NCBI GenBank assembly: GCA_964465065.1 | Contig: CAYXHZ010000004.1 | Location: 43,746-107,745 of the forward strand | DNA from: CAYMND01 sp964465065 | GTDB taxonomy: Bacteria > Acidobacteriota > Aminicenantia > UBA2199 | Length of the DNA stretch: 64,000 bases | Direction: 5' to 3' | Part shown: positions 9,760 to 19,100 of the stretch, piece by piece | Layout of the letters: each line of letters starts with the position of its first letter | How positions within the stretch are numbered: position 1 is the stretch's first letter | Made by a program: the position numbers and the translations under genes | The notes under the pieces: model-generated | Databases searched by the model: none | What the model saw: only the letters and a program-made list of their open reading frames with translations | What the model was told of the DNA's origin: nothing

Positions 9760-10869
9760 TCAATCTTTGATTATCAGAAAGAACAGAAACAGGACGACGG
9801 CGATGACCAGAACCAGGCCGAATATCTTGAGGAAGCTGTACGGCCGCTCCCCCTTCACTTTGCCGCTCTGACCGTTGATCAGAAAGCGGTAAACTTTCTT
9901 GTTGTACCGGTATGAGCTTATCCACACCGGCAACAGGATATGTTTGAAGGTGATCCGGTCGTACTTGGAATGGCAGGTCAGAATGCGCTGTTCGTCACCG
10001 CCGATACGGATACGGATTTGGTTTTCGATTTCCGCCTTCATGATCACCTTGGCTGCATCCAGGCCTTCCTTTACATCAACGCCATAGGTCTCGCAACGGA
10101 AACCGCTCAGAAAACGGTCGTCGTACGGTTTCAGCTGGCTCAAATCCCAGGGCGGCAGCACATGCAGGGTTTTCTCAGGCAAAGAATGGGTTGCAGGAAC
10201 CAGCACATCGTCAAAAGGCACTTCTACGGTCCCGGCGCGTGGCGACCAGCTTGTTTTACGTACCTGACGGGTTTTATAGACCGTTTTGCCGTTTTCCCGG
10301 GTGCTGTAATGCTCGGTGACATAGTAATAGGTGCCGCGCAAACCGGTGTAATCGTTCACGGTCTGGGCGTCATAGGTCCAATATGGCACGTACATGCCAT
10401 CCATGGCCTCTTTGGCGACCCGTTCCTTGAGATCTCCCGGAGCGAACCAGAGTTTGGCGATCCATTCTTGAAAAAGCTGATTGCCCTTCTTTTTATCGAT
10501 AACGAACGGAACCAGCGATTTTGGTTTGACAATCGCCATCTCGCCGCCTTCGCTGACCACGAGTCGCGTATCGCAGTATGGACAGGCGTCGGCCGTCACC
10601 TTCTCGTCCAGGGTGATCTGCGCACCGCAACCCGGACAGCGGACTGTCCGTACGGTGATCTGTTCGGATTCCTGCAGCGGTTGGGTAATGAAAGCCTCGT
10701 AATCGATCTCCTCGATGGGCGCTTCTACAAGAGAGATCGGATTTTCGGCTCCGCAGTAATTGCATTTGAGCGAAGTCGTTCCCGGAGCGAAATCCAAGGT
10801 CGCCCCGCAACCTTTACAGGCCAATTCCTGGTTGACGGATTCATTGATTTCAGGCTGAACTTCGGACAT
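9760..10869 (-). CDS. Double zinc-ribbon membrane protein, partner of SPFH protein
   Basis: A 369-residue protein with two N-terminal zinc ribbons (CKGCGATLDF then CNYCG; CPGCGAQITL then CPYC), a middle domain of unknown function rich in aromatic beta segments, and one C-terminal membrane helix (FGLVLVIAVVLFLFFLIIKD). This architecture is often labelled TFIIB-type zinc-ribbon protein and is frequently encoded beside SPFH/virion-core-like proteins, as here (30 bases downstream of one). The function is not established. It is probably a membrane-tethered partner of the SPFH protein, with the ribbons in the cytoplasm. Confidence 0.75.
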   Translation of the reverse strand: MSEVQPEINESVNQELACKGCGATLDFAPGTTSLKCNYCGAENPISLVEAPIEEIDYEAFITQPLQESEQITVRTVRCPGCGAQITLDEKVTADACPYCDTRLVVSEGGEMAIVKPKSLVPFVIDKKKGNQLFQEWIAKLWFAPGDLKERVAKEAMDGMYVPYWTYDAQTVNDYTGLRGTYYYVTEHYSTRENGKTVYKTRQVRKTSWSPRAGTVEVPFDDVLVPATHSLPEKTLHVLPPWDLSQLKPYDDRFLSGFRCETYGVDVKEGLDAAKVIMKAEIENQIRIRIGGDEQRILTCHSKYDRITFKHILLPVWISSYRYNKKVYRFLINGQSGKVKGERPYSFLKIFGLVLVIAVVLFLFFLIIKD

Positions 10870-10899
10870 GGTTATGTTTCCCGTAACGCAGGCCCAGGT

Positions 10900-12006
10900 T
10901 TATGACTGGGGTACCGGCGGCGGCGGTGGCGGCGGTACAGCACCGAAGACAGCGGTGAGGTCCGGAACGTTCTCTGCCGCCAGCCAGCCGGCCATTCCCG
11001 CTTTCCAGGCCAAAGTTTTGGGCGTCAACTGCCCGCTAGCCGCCATCTGCTGCAGTTGCTGCAGGCTGAACGGCCCCTGCTGCTGGCCGTTGACGGCCAA
11101 GTAAAAGACGGCCAGAGGCGGTGGACTCGTCTGGACCTGGGGTGCACCCTGGTTGGCGTACATATGTGCCATCTGATTGGCCATGGCGAAGCCCATACCC
11201 ATACCGATGCCATCGCTGGCTCCCCCGCCCGGATTCTGGGCGGCCTGGGACATGGACAATCCGGACTGATACTGCATATACTTGTTCAAATCGCCTATAA
11301 CGCCGATACTGCTTCGTTTGTCGATAGCCTCCTCGACTTCCGGCGGGAAAGACACGTTCTCGATCAGCAGGGTACCCAACTCGAGACCGTATTCCTTGTA
11401 CTCTTCGTTGACCAAACCCTGCAGAGTCTGGGACAGCTCATTGTAGCGGGCGGCCAAATCGATGGCCGGAATCTTGCTCTCGGCCAGCATATCGGAAAAA
11501 CGGGTGATGATGATGTTGCGCAACTGCTCGGTGATTTCATCGGTAGTGAAATGAGCATCGGTACCGGCGATCTCTTTGACCAGCTTGGCCGGATCGTTTA
11601 CCTTGAACGTATACGTACCGAAGGAACGCAGACGAACGGGGCCGAATTCAGGATCGCGCAAAATGATCGGATTCTTGGTGCCCCATTTACGATCGGTGAA
11701 CTTCCGGGTGGAGACGAAGTAGACCTCGGCTTTGAACGGGCTCTGAAAGCCGTACTTCCAGCCTTTCAGCGTGGTCAGGATGGGCATGTTCTGAGTTTGC
11801 AGGGTGTATGTGCCCGGCGTGAAGACATCGGCCAGCTGCCCCTCGTTGACAAAGACCGCCATCTGAGATTCCCGCACCACCAGTTTGGCGTTGTACTTGA
11901 TTTCGTTGCCGTACCGTTCGAAACGGTATACCAGAGTGTCCGAGGAGTTGTCCAACCACTCGATGATATCAATGAATTCGCCTTTGAGCTTGTCGAAAAT
12001 GCCCAT
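10900..12006 (-). CDS. SPFH-domain protein with C-terminal GYF_2 domain
   Basis: A 368-residue protein. Residues about 20-235 form an SPFH/band-7-type domain of the virion-core-like subgroup (VFVNEGQLADVFTPGTYTL; coiled helix ending in EVEEAIDKRSSIGVIGDLN). A Gly/Met/Ala-rich linker follows. The last 60 residues are a GYF_2 domain (FYLAVNGQQQGPFSLQQLQQ, then AWKAGMAGW), a module that binds proline-rich peptides. A poly-proline tail (PPPPPPPVPQS) ends the protein and could be a ligand for such a domain. There is no signal peptide. GGAGG lies six bases before the ATG. First gene of a three-gene operon with the zinc-ribbon protein and the S46 peptidase. Confidence 0.85.
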   Translation of the reverse strand: MGIFDKLKGEFIDIIEWLDNSSDTLVYRFERYGNEIKYNAKLVVRESQMAVFVNEGQLADVFTPGTYTLQTQNMPILTTLKGWKYGFQSPFKAEVYFVSTRKFTDRKWGTKNPIILRDPEFGPVRLRSFGTYTFKVNDPAKLVKEIAGTDAHFTTDEITEQLRNIIITRFSDMLAESKIPAIDLAARYNELSQTLQGLVNEEYKEYGLELGTLLIENVSFPPEVEEAIDKRSSIGVIGDLNKYMQYQSGLSMSQAAQNPGGGASDGIGMGMGFAMANQMAHMYANQGAPQVQTSPPPLAVFYLAVNGQQQGPFSLQQLQQMAASGQLTPKTLAWKAGMAGWLAAENVPDLTAVFGAVPPPPPPPVPQS

Positions 12007-12043
12007 CGCCTGCCTCCAGTGTTTTGATTTTTGACTTGAAATG

Positions 12044-12073
12044 ATTATAGGAAGCAGGCGCTTTCTTTGTCAA
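12044..12073 (-). promoter_or_regulatory. Perfect consensus sigma-70 promoter of the SPFH operon
   Basis: Read on the minus strand: TTGACA (12073-12068), 18-base spacer, TATAAT (12049-12044). Both hexamers match consensus exactly. It lies 38 bases before the SPFH start and indicates strong basal transcription. Confidence 0.75.
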
Positions 12074-12095
12074 GCGATTCCCGACAATAAGTTGG

Positions 12096-12125
12096 CCCGG
12101 AGACGGACGATCATCCGCCTCCGGG
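12096..12125 (-). terminator. Strong hairpin after the VWA gene
   Basis: A 12-base stem (12096-12107 with 12114-12125, one G-U pair on the minus strand, loop of six) begins 17 bases after the VWA stop codon. No T run follows, so it is either an atypical terminator or an mRNA 3'-end stabiliser. Confidence 0.4.
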
Positions 12126-12142
12126 TCTGCCATGATACAGAA

Positions 12143-14206
12143 TTACCTGTTGCCGATCAGAATCTTTGCCATTTCCGCCAGACGGACAAATTCCTGCCGA
12201 TATCCGTACGGATCTTTTCCGATACTGCTCTGCGCCCGTTCGATCAGTTTTTCGAAAGAAGCCTGACCTTTATACTGCGAATCGCGCAGCAGCATGCCGA
12301 ACTCGGCAACGGCCGATGCGAAACGCATACTCTGGGAAGCCTGGGCGATCGTCCGATCGGTATCGTCCAGGGTCTCGACCATTTCCACACTGGTTTCCAA
12401 ATCGGGCTTTTTATAGCGAACCCGGACGGTGAGGAGTTCCTCGCTCGATCGGGCGCTGTCCTTGATACGACTGTCCATATATTTCAACTGTTCGGGATCT
12501 TTCTTGTCCAGGGCCGCCGGGACGATCTCGTAAAAAACCGTCACACTGTGGCCGGATCCGACTTCACCGGCGTCTTTGCGATCGTCGCGAAAATCCTCTT
12601 TTTTGAGCAGGCGGTTCTCATAACCGAGCAAACGGTAAGACCCGACCTTGGATGGGTTGAATTCCACCTGGATCTTGACATCCTTGGCAATGGTGAACAG
12701 GGTCTTGCGCATGTCATTGGCCAGCACTTTCTGGGCTTCTATCAGGGAATCGATGTAGGCGTAATTGCCGTTACCCTTGTCGGCCAGGGTTTCCATCTTG
12801 GAGTCCTTGTAATTGCCCATACCGAAGCCGAGAACGCTCAGGAAAACGCCCTGGCCTCGTTTTTCCTCGATCAATCGTTCCATTTCGGCATCGCTGGATG
12901 CGCCGACATTGAAGTCTCCGTCGGTGGCCAGAATGACCCGGTTGTTGCCACCCTTTATGAAATTGTCGACGGCGACCTGATAGGCCAGATTGATTCCTGC
13001 ACCGCCGGCGGTCGAGCCGCCAGCCTGCAACCGGTCCAGAGCGTCCATGATGGTCTTCTTGTCGGCGGCCGAAGTCGATGGCAAAACCAGACCGGCGGCT
13101 CCGGCGTAGACGACGATGGCAACCCGATCTTTCTTACTGAGCTGTCGCACCAGCAGTTTGCAGGACTCACGAAGCAGCGGCAGTTTATTTGGTTCGTTCA
13201 TAGAACCCGACACATCGAGTAAAAACACCAGATTGGCTGGCGGCAGTTCCGTTTCACGGATATCCTGGCCCTGCAAGGCCAGCATGACCAGGCTGTGTTC
13301 CGGATTCCAGGGCGCGCTGCAGACTTCGCGGTGTACGGCGAAAGGCGTCTCGCCTTTCGGCAATTCGTAATCGTAATCGAAATAATTGATCAGTTCTTCG
13401 ATGCGCACGGCGTCGACGGGAGGCAGCCTGTTCTGCATCAGGAAACGGCGTACGTTGGCATACGAAGCGGTATCGACATCGATGGAAAAAGTGGACAACG
13501 GGTTGTCGACAGCCAGTAAGAAATCGTTTTCATGTACGGCGGCGTAGCCTTCGGTATTGAATTCTTCACGCTTGGCCTCCGCTTCCCGGTACCAATCGGC
13601 TTTGCTGGCAGGGGCGATCGCCTTCCTCTCTTCGTTCATGCCCATCGCAGTGCCAAGCACTCCCCCCAGGACTCCCCCTTCAACTCCACCGACAGCTGCA
13701 CCTTCAACCGCGTTCTCGACTCCCTCTACTTCGCTGTCCCTGCTTACCACCTCAGCCCCTTTGTCCTTTCGCATGATGGAAGGAGAAGGCGGTAGCGCAT
13801 GTGTCTGCCCGGATTCCTTTTTCTCTTCCGTTTTCGGTTTTTCTGACGGTACAATTTCCTGCATATCGCTTTGCCGTGAAGTGGGGATTATATCCTGTAA
13901 CGATATGGTGGCTGTATTGCTCTTTGTATCCGGTGAAAACCAGAACGACAGAGCCACAACACCGAGTGTCAACATGGCCGCCAGTCCCCAATACACCATC
14001 CTCGTCGATTTGGACGAGGACCTCTTCTTGGAAAACTGCTTGAGAAGTTCGACCTTCAATTCGGCTTTGTAGGCCTCGTCGAATCCGGTTTCGGGCTTCT
14101 CGCTCAGCAGTTTTTCAATGGTCTTTTTCATCGATTCCTCCTGACCCTGCAGCGAAGGGTCAAGCTCCAGCAGTTCCCGGATAATCTGTGCGATCTGTTC
14201 GTTCAT
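12143..14206 (-). CDS. Membrane-anchored VWA-domain protein (YfbK-like), possible anti-sigma
   Basis: About 687 residues. A charged cytoplasmic N-terminus of about 70 residues precedes one membrane helix (WGLAAMLTLGVVALSFWF), a low-complexity segment with a Gly/Val repeat (GGVEGGVLGGVLG), a YfbK-type N-terminal domain (FSIDVDTASYANVRRFL), a VWA domain with MIDAS motif (FLLDVSGSM, about residue 330), and a C-terminal domain typical of YfbK relatives. The start at 14206 is preferred because GGAGGA lies four bases before it; an ATG at 14218 is also possible. It follows the ECF sigma gene directly. By position and topology the cytoplasmic N-terminus could bind that sigma factor (inference). The extracytoplasmic VWA domain probably binds a protein ligand through a metal ion. 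Confidence 0.85.
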   Translation of the reverse strand: MNEQIAQIIRELLELDPSLQGQEESMKKTIEKLLSEKPETGFDEAYKAELKVELLKQFSKKRSSSKSTRMVYWGLAAMLTLGVVALSFWFSPDTKSNTATISLQDIIPTSRQSDMQEIVPSEKPKTEEKKESGQTHALPPSPSIMRKDKGAEVVSRDSEVEGVENAVEGAAVGGVEGGVLGGVLGTAMGMNEERKAIAPASKADWYREAEAKREEFNTEGYAAVHENDFLLAVDNPLSTFSIDVDTASYANVRRFLMQNRLPPVDAVRIEELINYFDYDYELPKGETPFAVHREVCSAPWNPEHSLVMLALQGQDIRETELPPANLVFLLDVSGSMNEPNKLPLLRESCKLLVRQLSKKDRVAIVVYAGAAGLVLPSTSAADKKTIMDALDRLQAGGSTAGGAGINLAYQVAVDNFIKGGNNRVILATDGDFNVGASSDAEMERLIEEKRGQGVFLSVLGFGMGNYKDSKMETLADKGNGNYAYIDSLIEAQKVLANDMRKTLFTIAKDVKIQVEFNPSKVGSYRLLGYENRLLKKEDFRDDRKDAGEVGSGHSVTVFYEIVPAALDKKDPEQLKYMDSRIKDSARSSEELLTVRVRYKKPDLETSVEMVETLDDTDRTIAQASQSMRFASAVAEFGMLLRDSQYKGQASFEKLIERAQSSIGKDPYGYRQEFVRLAEMAKILIGNR

Positions 14207-14221
14207 TTCGTCCTCCATTTC

Positions 14222-14803
14222 CTAGGGTTTGAAAATCAGGAGCCACATGAGCAGCTGAGGCATCTGCCGGCGCAATTGTTTGATCAGACGGTGAAAAGCC
14301 ATTTTGCAACTGCCTTCGCTGACACCCTGCAAACGGGCGATCTCGGCAAACGGCAGATCCTGCCAGATCCGCAGCGTAAGCAGTTCCCGCTGTCCGGCCT
14401 CGAGCCGGTGCAGGCAGTCGTGCAGGACTTCATAACGTTCCCGGTTCTGTTCATCGAGTTGCACATCGTGATCGGCCGCCAGATCCCAGACATCCTCCAG
14501 CGCCAGGCTGGGGTGGCGGGTCCGGTAATGATCGACGACGGTGTTGCGGGCAATGGCAAAAATCCAGGCGCAAAAGGAACCAGTGCGATCATCGAGTCGA
14601 TCGATTCCCTCGATGGCTTTGAGGAAAACAGTCTGAGTCAGATCCCGGGCCGTTTCCCGCTGAAAAGTCTTGTGATAGATGAAATCATGAATCCGCTGCG
14701 CGTAGCTGTCGTACAGGCGAGCGAACGCTTGCGAATTCCCCTGCTGGGTTTCTCTGACCAAACGCTGCTCTTCAAATCGGATCTTCTCTGCCGAATCTGT
14801 CAT
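14222..14803 (-). CDS. ECF sigma-70 family RNA polymerase sigma factor
   Basis: A 193-residue protein with region 2 (FARLYDSYAQRIHDF, ARDLTQTVFLKA, FCAWIFAIARNTVVDHY) and region 4 (LRIWQDLPFAEIARLQGV, SCKMAFHRLIKQLRR), and no regions 1.1 or 3. This is the usual ECF size and layout. GGGAG lies seven bases before the ATG. The VWA membrane protein gene follows almost without a gap, the usual arrangement of an ECF sigma and its regulator. The C-terminal tail (MPQLLMWLLIFKP) is unusually hydrophobic. No GGAAC-type autoregulatory promoter could be recognised upstream. Confidence 0.92.
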   Translation of the reverse strand: MTDSAEKIRFEEQRLVRETQQGNSQAFARLYDSYAQRIHDFIYHKTFQRETARDLTQTVFLKAIEGIDRLDDRTGSFCAWIFAIARNTVVDHYRTRHPSLALEDVWDLAADHDVQLDEQNRERYEVLHDCLHRLEAGQRELLTLRIWQDLPFAEIARLQGVSEGSCKMAFHRLIKQLRRQMPQLLMWLLIFKP

Positions 14804-14896
14804 GTTTTCGCTCCCGGAAAATCAGAACGAACGATCAAGAAAAAGGTAACACGAATCCCGGGGGAAATAAATCTCCACCCTGAATCGGCTTCAGCT

Positions 14897-14924
14897 TTGT
14901 CACGACCGTATTTCCTGCTACAAT
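14897..14924 (+). promoter_or_regulatory. Candidate promoter with -10 six bases before the MFS start
   Basis: TTGTCA (14897-14902), 16-base spacer, TACAAT (14919-14924). The ATG at 14931 would coincide with the transcription start, and no ribosome binding site is visible, so a leaderless mRNA is likely. Confidence 0.5.
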
Positions 14925-14930
14925 GCGTCA

Positions 14931-16121
14931 ATGACTCTCTTGAAACGCAACATCAACCTGTTTTTATGGCAACGATTCCTGCACGAATTCCTGCTCATCG
15001 CACCAATTCTCATTCCTTTCTACCAATACAACCGTCTGGGTGCATTCGCCTTTTACCTCTCCCAGTCGGCATATGCGCTGACCGTGTTTATCATGGAAGT
15101 CCCATCCGGTTATCTGGCCGACGTCGTCGGCCGGCGCAACACCTTGCGATTGGGCGCTTTCCTGTACCCGTTTGGATTCCTGCTCTATGCCGCCGGCTCG
15201 TCGCTGGCTCTGTTTTTGTGCGCTGAAATCATCATGGCTGTGGCCAACAGTATGCGCTCCGGCTGCGATTCCGCGCTTTTATACGACAGCCTCAGTGTTC
15301 TTTCCCGGCAGGATGAATATGCCGCTGTGGAAGGGAAAGGCCATCAGTTCGCCCGGACGGGAACGGGTATCGCCTCCATCGCCGGCGGTCTTCTGGCTTC
15401 CATCGCCCTGCGCCTGCCATTTTGGTCCAATTTCATCCTGGCCCTGGCCGCCATCCCTCTGGCCCTGGCTTTTAGCGAACCGACCAGGGAAAAGGCCCAG
15501 GCCGAAAGACCGCTGCATAACATCATTCTCATCGCCAAAAACTCACTGCACGATTCCAGCCTCAGGCCATTCATCCTGTACGTGGGCCTGATCGGTTCGG
15601 TAAGCATCATCTCCCTTTGGGCTTACTTTCTTTATTATCAGGCTCTGTCCATTCCTTTGGCTTATTTCGGCCTGTTGTTTGCCGCCTTCCAATTCTCGGC
15701 GGCCCTGGCGGCCCGATTTTCAGCAAGTCTGGTCAGTTCTTTCGGCCCTGACCGTATTTTACAGCTGTCAGTCCTCATCGCTCCGATACTGCTTCTGATC
15801 GGCTTGATCCGCTCGCCCTTCATGCTGATCGCCATCATGATCCACCCCTTTCTTTGGAATATGACCCTGCCGGTTCTCCTGGAACAGATCAACATCAAAA
15901 CCGTTCCGCAGATCAGGGCGACGGTCCTGTCACTGGCCAACATGGGAGTCAGTTTCGGCTACGTTCTGATCGGCCCGGTTTTCGGACAATTGAGCGACCG
16001 GCTCCCGCTGCAACTCTGCTTTACGATTCTGGCCGTACTGTTCCTGCTGGGGGCTTTGATCCTGGTCTACCAGATCAAACAGCATTGGAGCGAACCTGCC
16101 TGCCAAGGGCAGCGTCCATGA
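14931..16121 (+). CDS. Major facilitator superfamily transporter
   Basis: A 396-residue, strongly hydrophobic protein with about 12 membrane helices, the usual MFS size. The helix 2-3 loop carries the MFS signature in the form GYLADVVGRRNTLRLG. The second half has a matching loop near SSFGPDRILQLS. The substrate cannot be told from sequence; the family exports drugs or sugars among others. The gene stands alone, running divergently from the sigma gene and converging on the propeller kinase gene with only ten bases between the stop codons. Confidence 0.85.
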   Translation: MTLLKRNINLFLWQRFLHEFLLIAPILIPFYQYNRLGAFAFYLSQSAYALTVFIMEVPSGYLADVVGRRNTLRLGAFLYPFGFLLYAAGSSLALFLCAEIIMAVANSMRSGCDSALLYDSLSVLSRQDEYAAVEGKGHQFARTGTGIASIAGGLLASIALRLPFWSNFILALAAIPLALAFSEPTREKAQAERPLHNIILIAKNSLHDSSLRPFILYVGLIGSVSIISLWAYFLYYQALSIPLAYFGLLFAAFQFSAALAARFSASLVSSFGPDRILQLSVLIAPILLLIGLIRSPFMLIAIMIHPFLWNMTLPVLLEQINIKTVPQIRATVLSLANMGVSFGYVLIGPVFGQLSDRLPLQLCFTILAVLFLLGALILVYQIKQHWSEPACQGQRP

Positions 16122-16131
16122 TCCGAACCAG

Positions 16132-19100
16132 TTATCCGCATACAAGCGGAATCTGAACGGTGAAGGTGACACCGCCATCGGGTCGGTTTTGCCAAATGAT
16201 TTTTCCCTTGTGGCGGTTTTCGACGATGGCTCGTGACAGAGTCAGGCCCTGACCCGTCCCTTTTCCGGCTTCCTTGGTGGTGAAAAAAGGCGCGAACATC
16301 TGGGCGCCGACTTCCAGTGTGATGCCGCTACCGTTGTCGGCGACGGAAATAGCGATGAATTCTCCGTCCAAGGCTGTTTTAATCGTAATTTCCCCTTTGC
16401 CCTGCAGAGACTCCACCGCATCGGCGGCATTGCTGAGCAGGTTGAGCAGAACTTGACTCAGCTCGGCCGGATAAGCCTGGATCAACGGTAGATCCTCGGC
16501 CAATTCGATCAGAATCCTGGCTCTTTTCTGCAAAGAATTGCGGGTTACCATCAGCGTCGTTTCGATCAGTTTATTGACATTGACCGTTTCTTTCTGATTT
16601 CGCCCTGGATAGAACAATTCCTTGGCCGATTTGATGATGGCGAATACCCGGTCAATATTGCTCTGAATAACGGCCAGGCCATCCTTGAATTCCTGCTTGA
16701 GGGTTTGGCTCGCATCCTTGTTTTCGGCCAGCGCTTGATCCAGCAGGTAAGCCTGAAACTTGGCTTCCTGGATCGGGGTGCCGATCTCATGAGTGATTTC
16801 TGCCTGCAGTTGCCCGATAGTCTTCAACTTTTCCCACAAATACTGTTGCGTCTCCTGAACAGTCTGCTCGGTGATATCCGTCCAGAGCAGCAGCAAACCC
16901 TGAAAATCAGACTCGTCAGTCATGATCGGATAAACCAGGAGATGATATATGCGGTGTTCCGATTTCCGATCGAGGACGAATTGTTTTTCCTTTACCAGCA
17001 CCGGTTCGGCATAAGCCCAATCCAACAAGGCGGCCATTGGCGCAAACTCGCCGGTCAGCATTTGGGCCAGCGGTTTGTTCAGCATCGCCTCATGATCGGT
17101 ATTGAAAAATGCCGCCGCCCGAGTGTTGCACTCGCCGATCCTTCCGTCCCGATCGACCGCCACCAGGGTGGATGTGATGGACGCCATGAGCTGTCGAAGC
17201 TGTACCAGACGCAAAGCTGCAGCCTGATGCGCTCTTTGCAGTTCGTTCTGCGATTCCTCCAAAACCTTGCGGATCTGGCGCTCTTCATCGAGACGTCTTC
17301 TCAGCGTCCGCACCCGCACCGTGTAAAACGTGTAGACAAAAGCGCATAAAAACATCAACACCAGAATTCGGAACCACCAGGTCTTCCAGAATGGCGGAAT
17401 TTTGATAACCGTCATTCGCAGTGATTCCGAACTCCAGTTGGCCCCGTCCAGCGACGCCTTGACCTTGAAGACGAACCGTCCGGGTGGAAGTTGGTTGTAG
17501 TGGGCGGTGCGCTGGTAACCGGCATAGGTCCAGGCCTGATCCACTCCTTCCAGGATATACTGGTAGGAAGTTTGCTGCGGCGAGCTGTAATCATCCGAGG
17601 CAAAGCTGATGGTCAGCCGGTCTTCATAGGCTCCCAGTCTGACTTCCTCTGTCTGATAAACGGGATGTTCCCCCGACCATGGCTGGCCCATGACGAGTAT
17701 GTCGGTGGCATGAATGGACGCTCGGTGGTGAACTTCCATCAGATCTTCCGGAAAAAAGCGGTTGAAACCATTGATACCACCGAGAAAAAGTTCTCCCTGC
17801 CTGGATTTTGCCGCTGCACCCCGGTTGAATTCCGTTCCCTGCAGACCATCTTTGGTCGTGTAGTTTCTGACTGCGCCGTTTTCTGGGCAAAAACAAGTCA
17901 ACCCGGCGGTGTGAGTGATCCAAAGATTGCCGCTATTGTCCGGAACGATGGCGGCGATGGCGGAACTGGGTAAACCGTTGCGGCGCCCGTAACGCAGAAA
18001 CGACTGCCTTTCCGGGTCGAACAGGTTGAGCCCGTCTGCCGTGCCGACCCACAAACGATCTTTGGAATCACGACAAATTGCCGAAACGCTGTTGTGGCTC
18101 AAGCTGGACCGGTCCGTCGGTGAATGACAATAGTTGTGAAACTTTCCGCTGCCGATATCGAACCTTGAAAGCCCGCCTCCGGCTGTCCCCACCCAGAGTT
18201 CAGCATCCCTGTCCTGGTAAAGGGTTATCACCATATCATGCGGCAGTGAATGGCTGTCTTTGGGATCATGCAGGTAATGAATGAAATCCCGGCCGTTCTC
18301 GGCCAGACGGTTCAGTCCATGGTATGTGCCCGCCCAGATTCGCCCCTCCCGGTCAGCCAGTACACTGTATACAATCTGATGGCTGAGGCTGTTGGCGTCG
18401 CTGTCGTCATGTTCGAACCAGGTGAAAGCGTGAGCATCCTGATCAAATCTGGCGATGCCGGAAAAAGTCCCCATCCAGATCGCCGACTGGGCGTCTTCGC
18501 AAAGACTCTCGATCAGTACCCGTCCCCGCTCTTCTTCCCGTTCGACGTTTTGCAAGGGTATGAACACATCGGCGACCGGTTCATAGATATTCAGACCGCG
18601 ATATGTGCCTATCCACAACTGCTGACGATGATCAATCAGTAGAGAACGCACGAAGCCATTGGGAAGCGATCCGGCCGAAAGCGGATCATGACCGTATCGT
18701 TTGAAAAGATTCTTGTGCCGGACGAATTTGTCGAGACCGGCGGAAGTGGTTCCGATCCACAAAACATGATTGCGATCCTCATAGAGGGCACTGATATCGT
18801 CCTGGCTGATCGAGTCCCGCAAGTGGTCGGCATGTCGATAACATATGAAGCTTTGCTGCTCTCGGTTGTAGCGGTTCAATCCACCGGCGCTGGTGCCGAC
18901 CCACAGCATGCCGTCACTGTCCTCCAGAAGCGATTTGATTTCGTGATGAGACAGGGAACCCGTTGCGTAAGAAGGCATGAACCGCAGGCAATCCTGCGTG
19001 TCCAGATCATAGCGGATCAGTCCCATGTCCCATGTGCCGATCCACAGTTCGTTGGCATGCTTGACCGAACGTACAAGGGAACGGACATGCATGTTTTTCA

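Noticed and set aside
9737..9925. 63-codon N-terminal extension of the S46 peptidase
   Set aside because: It overlaps the zinc-ribbon gene and would hide the signal peptide; the ATG at 9736 has a ribosome site.
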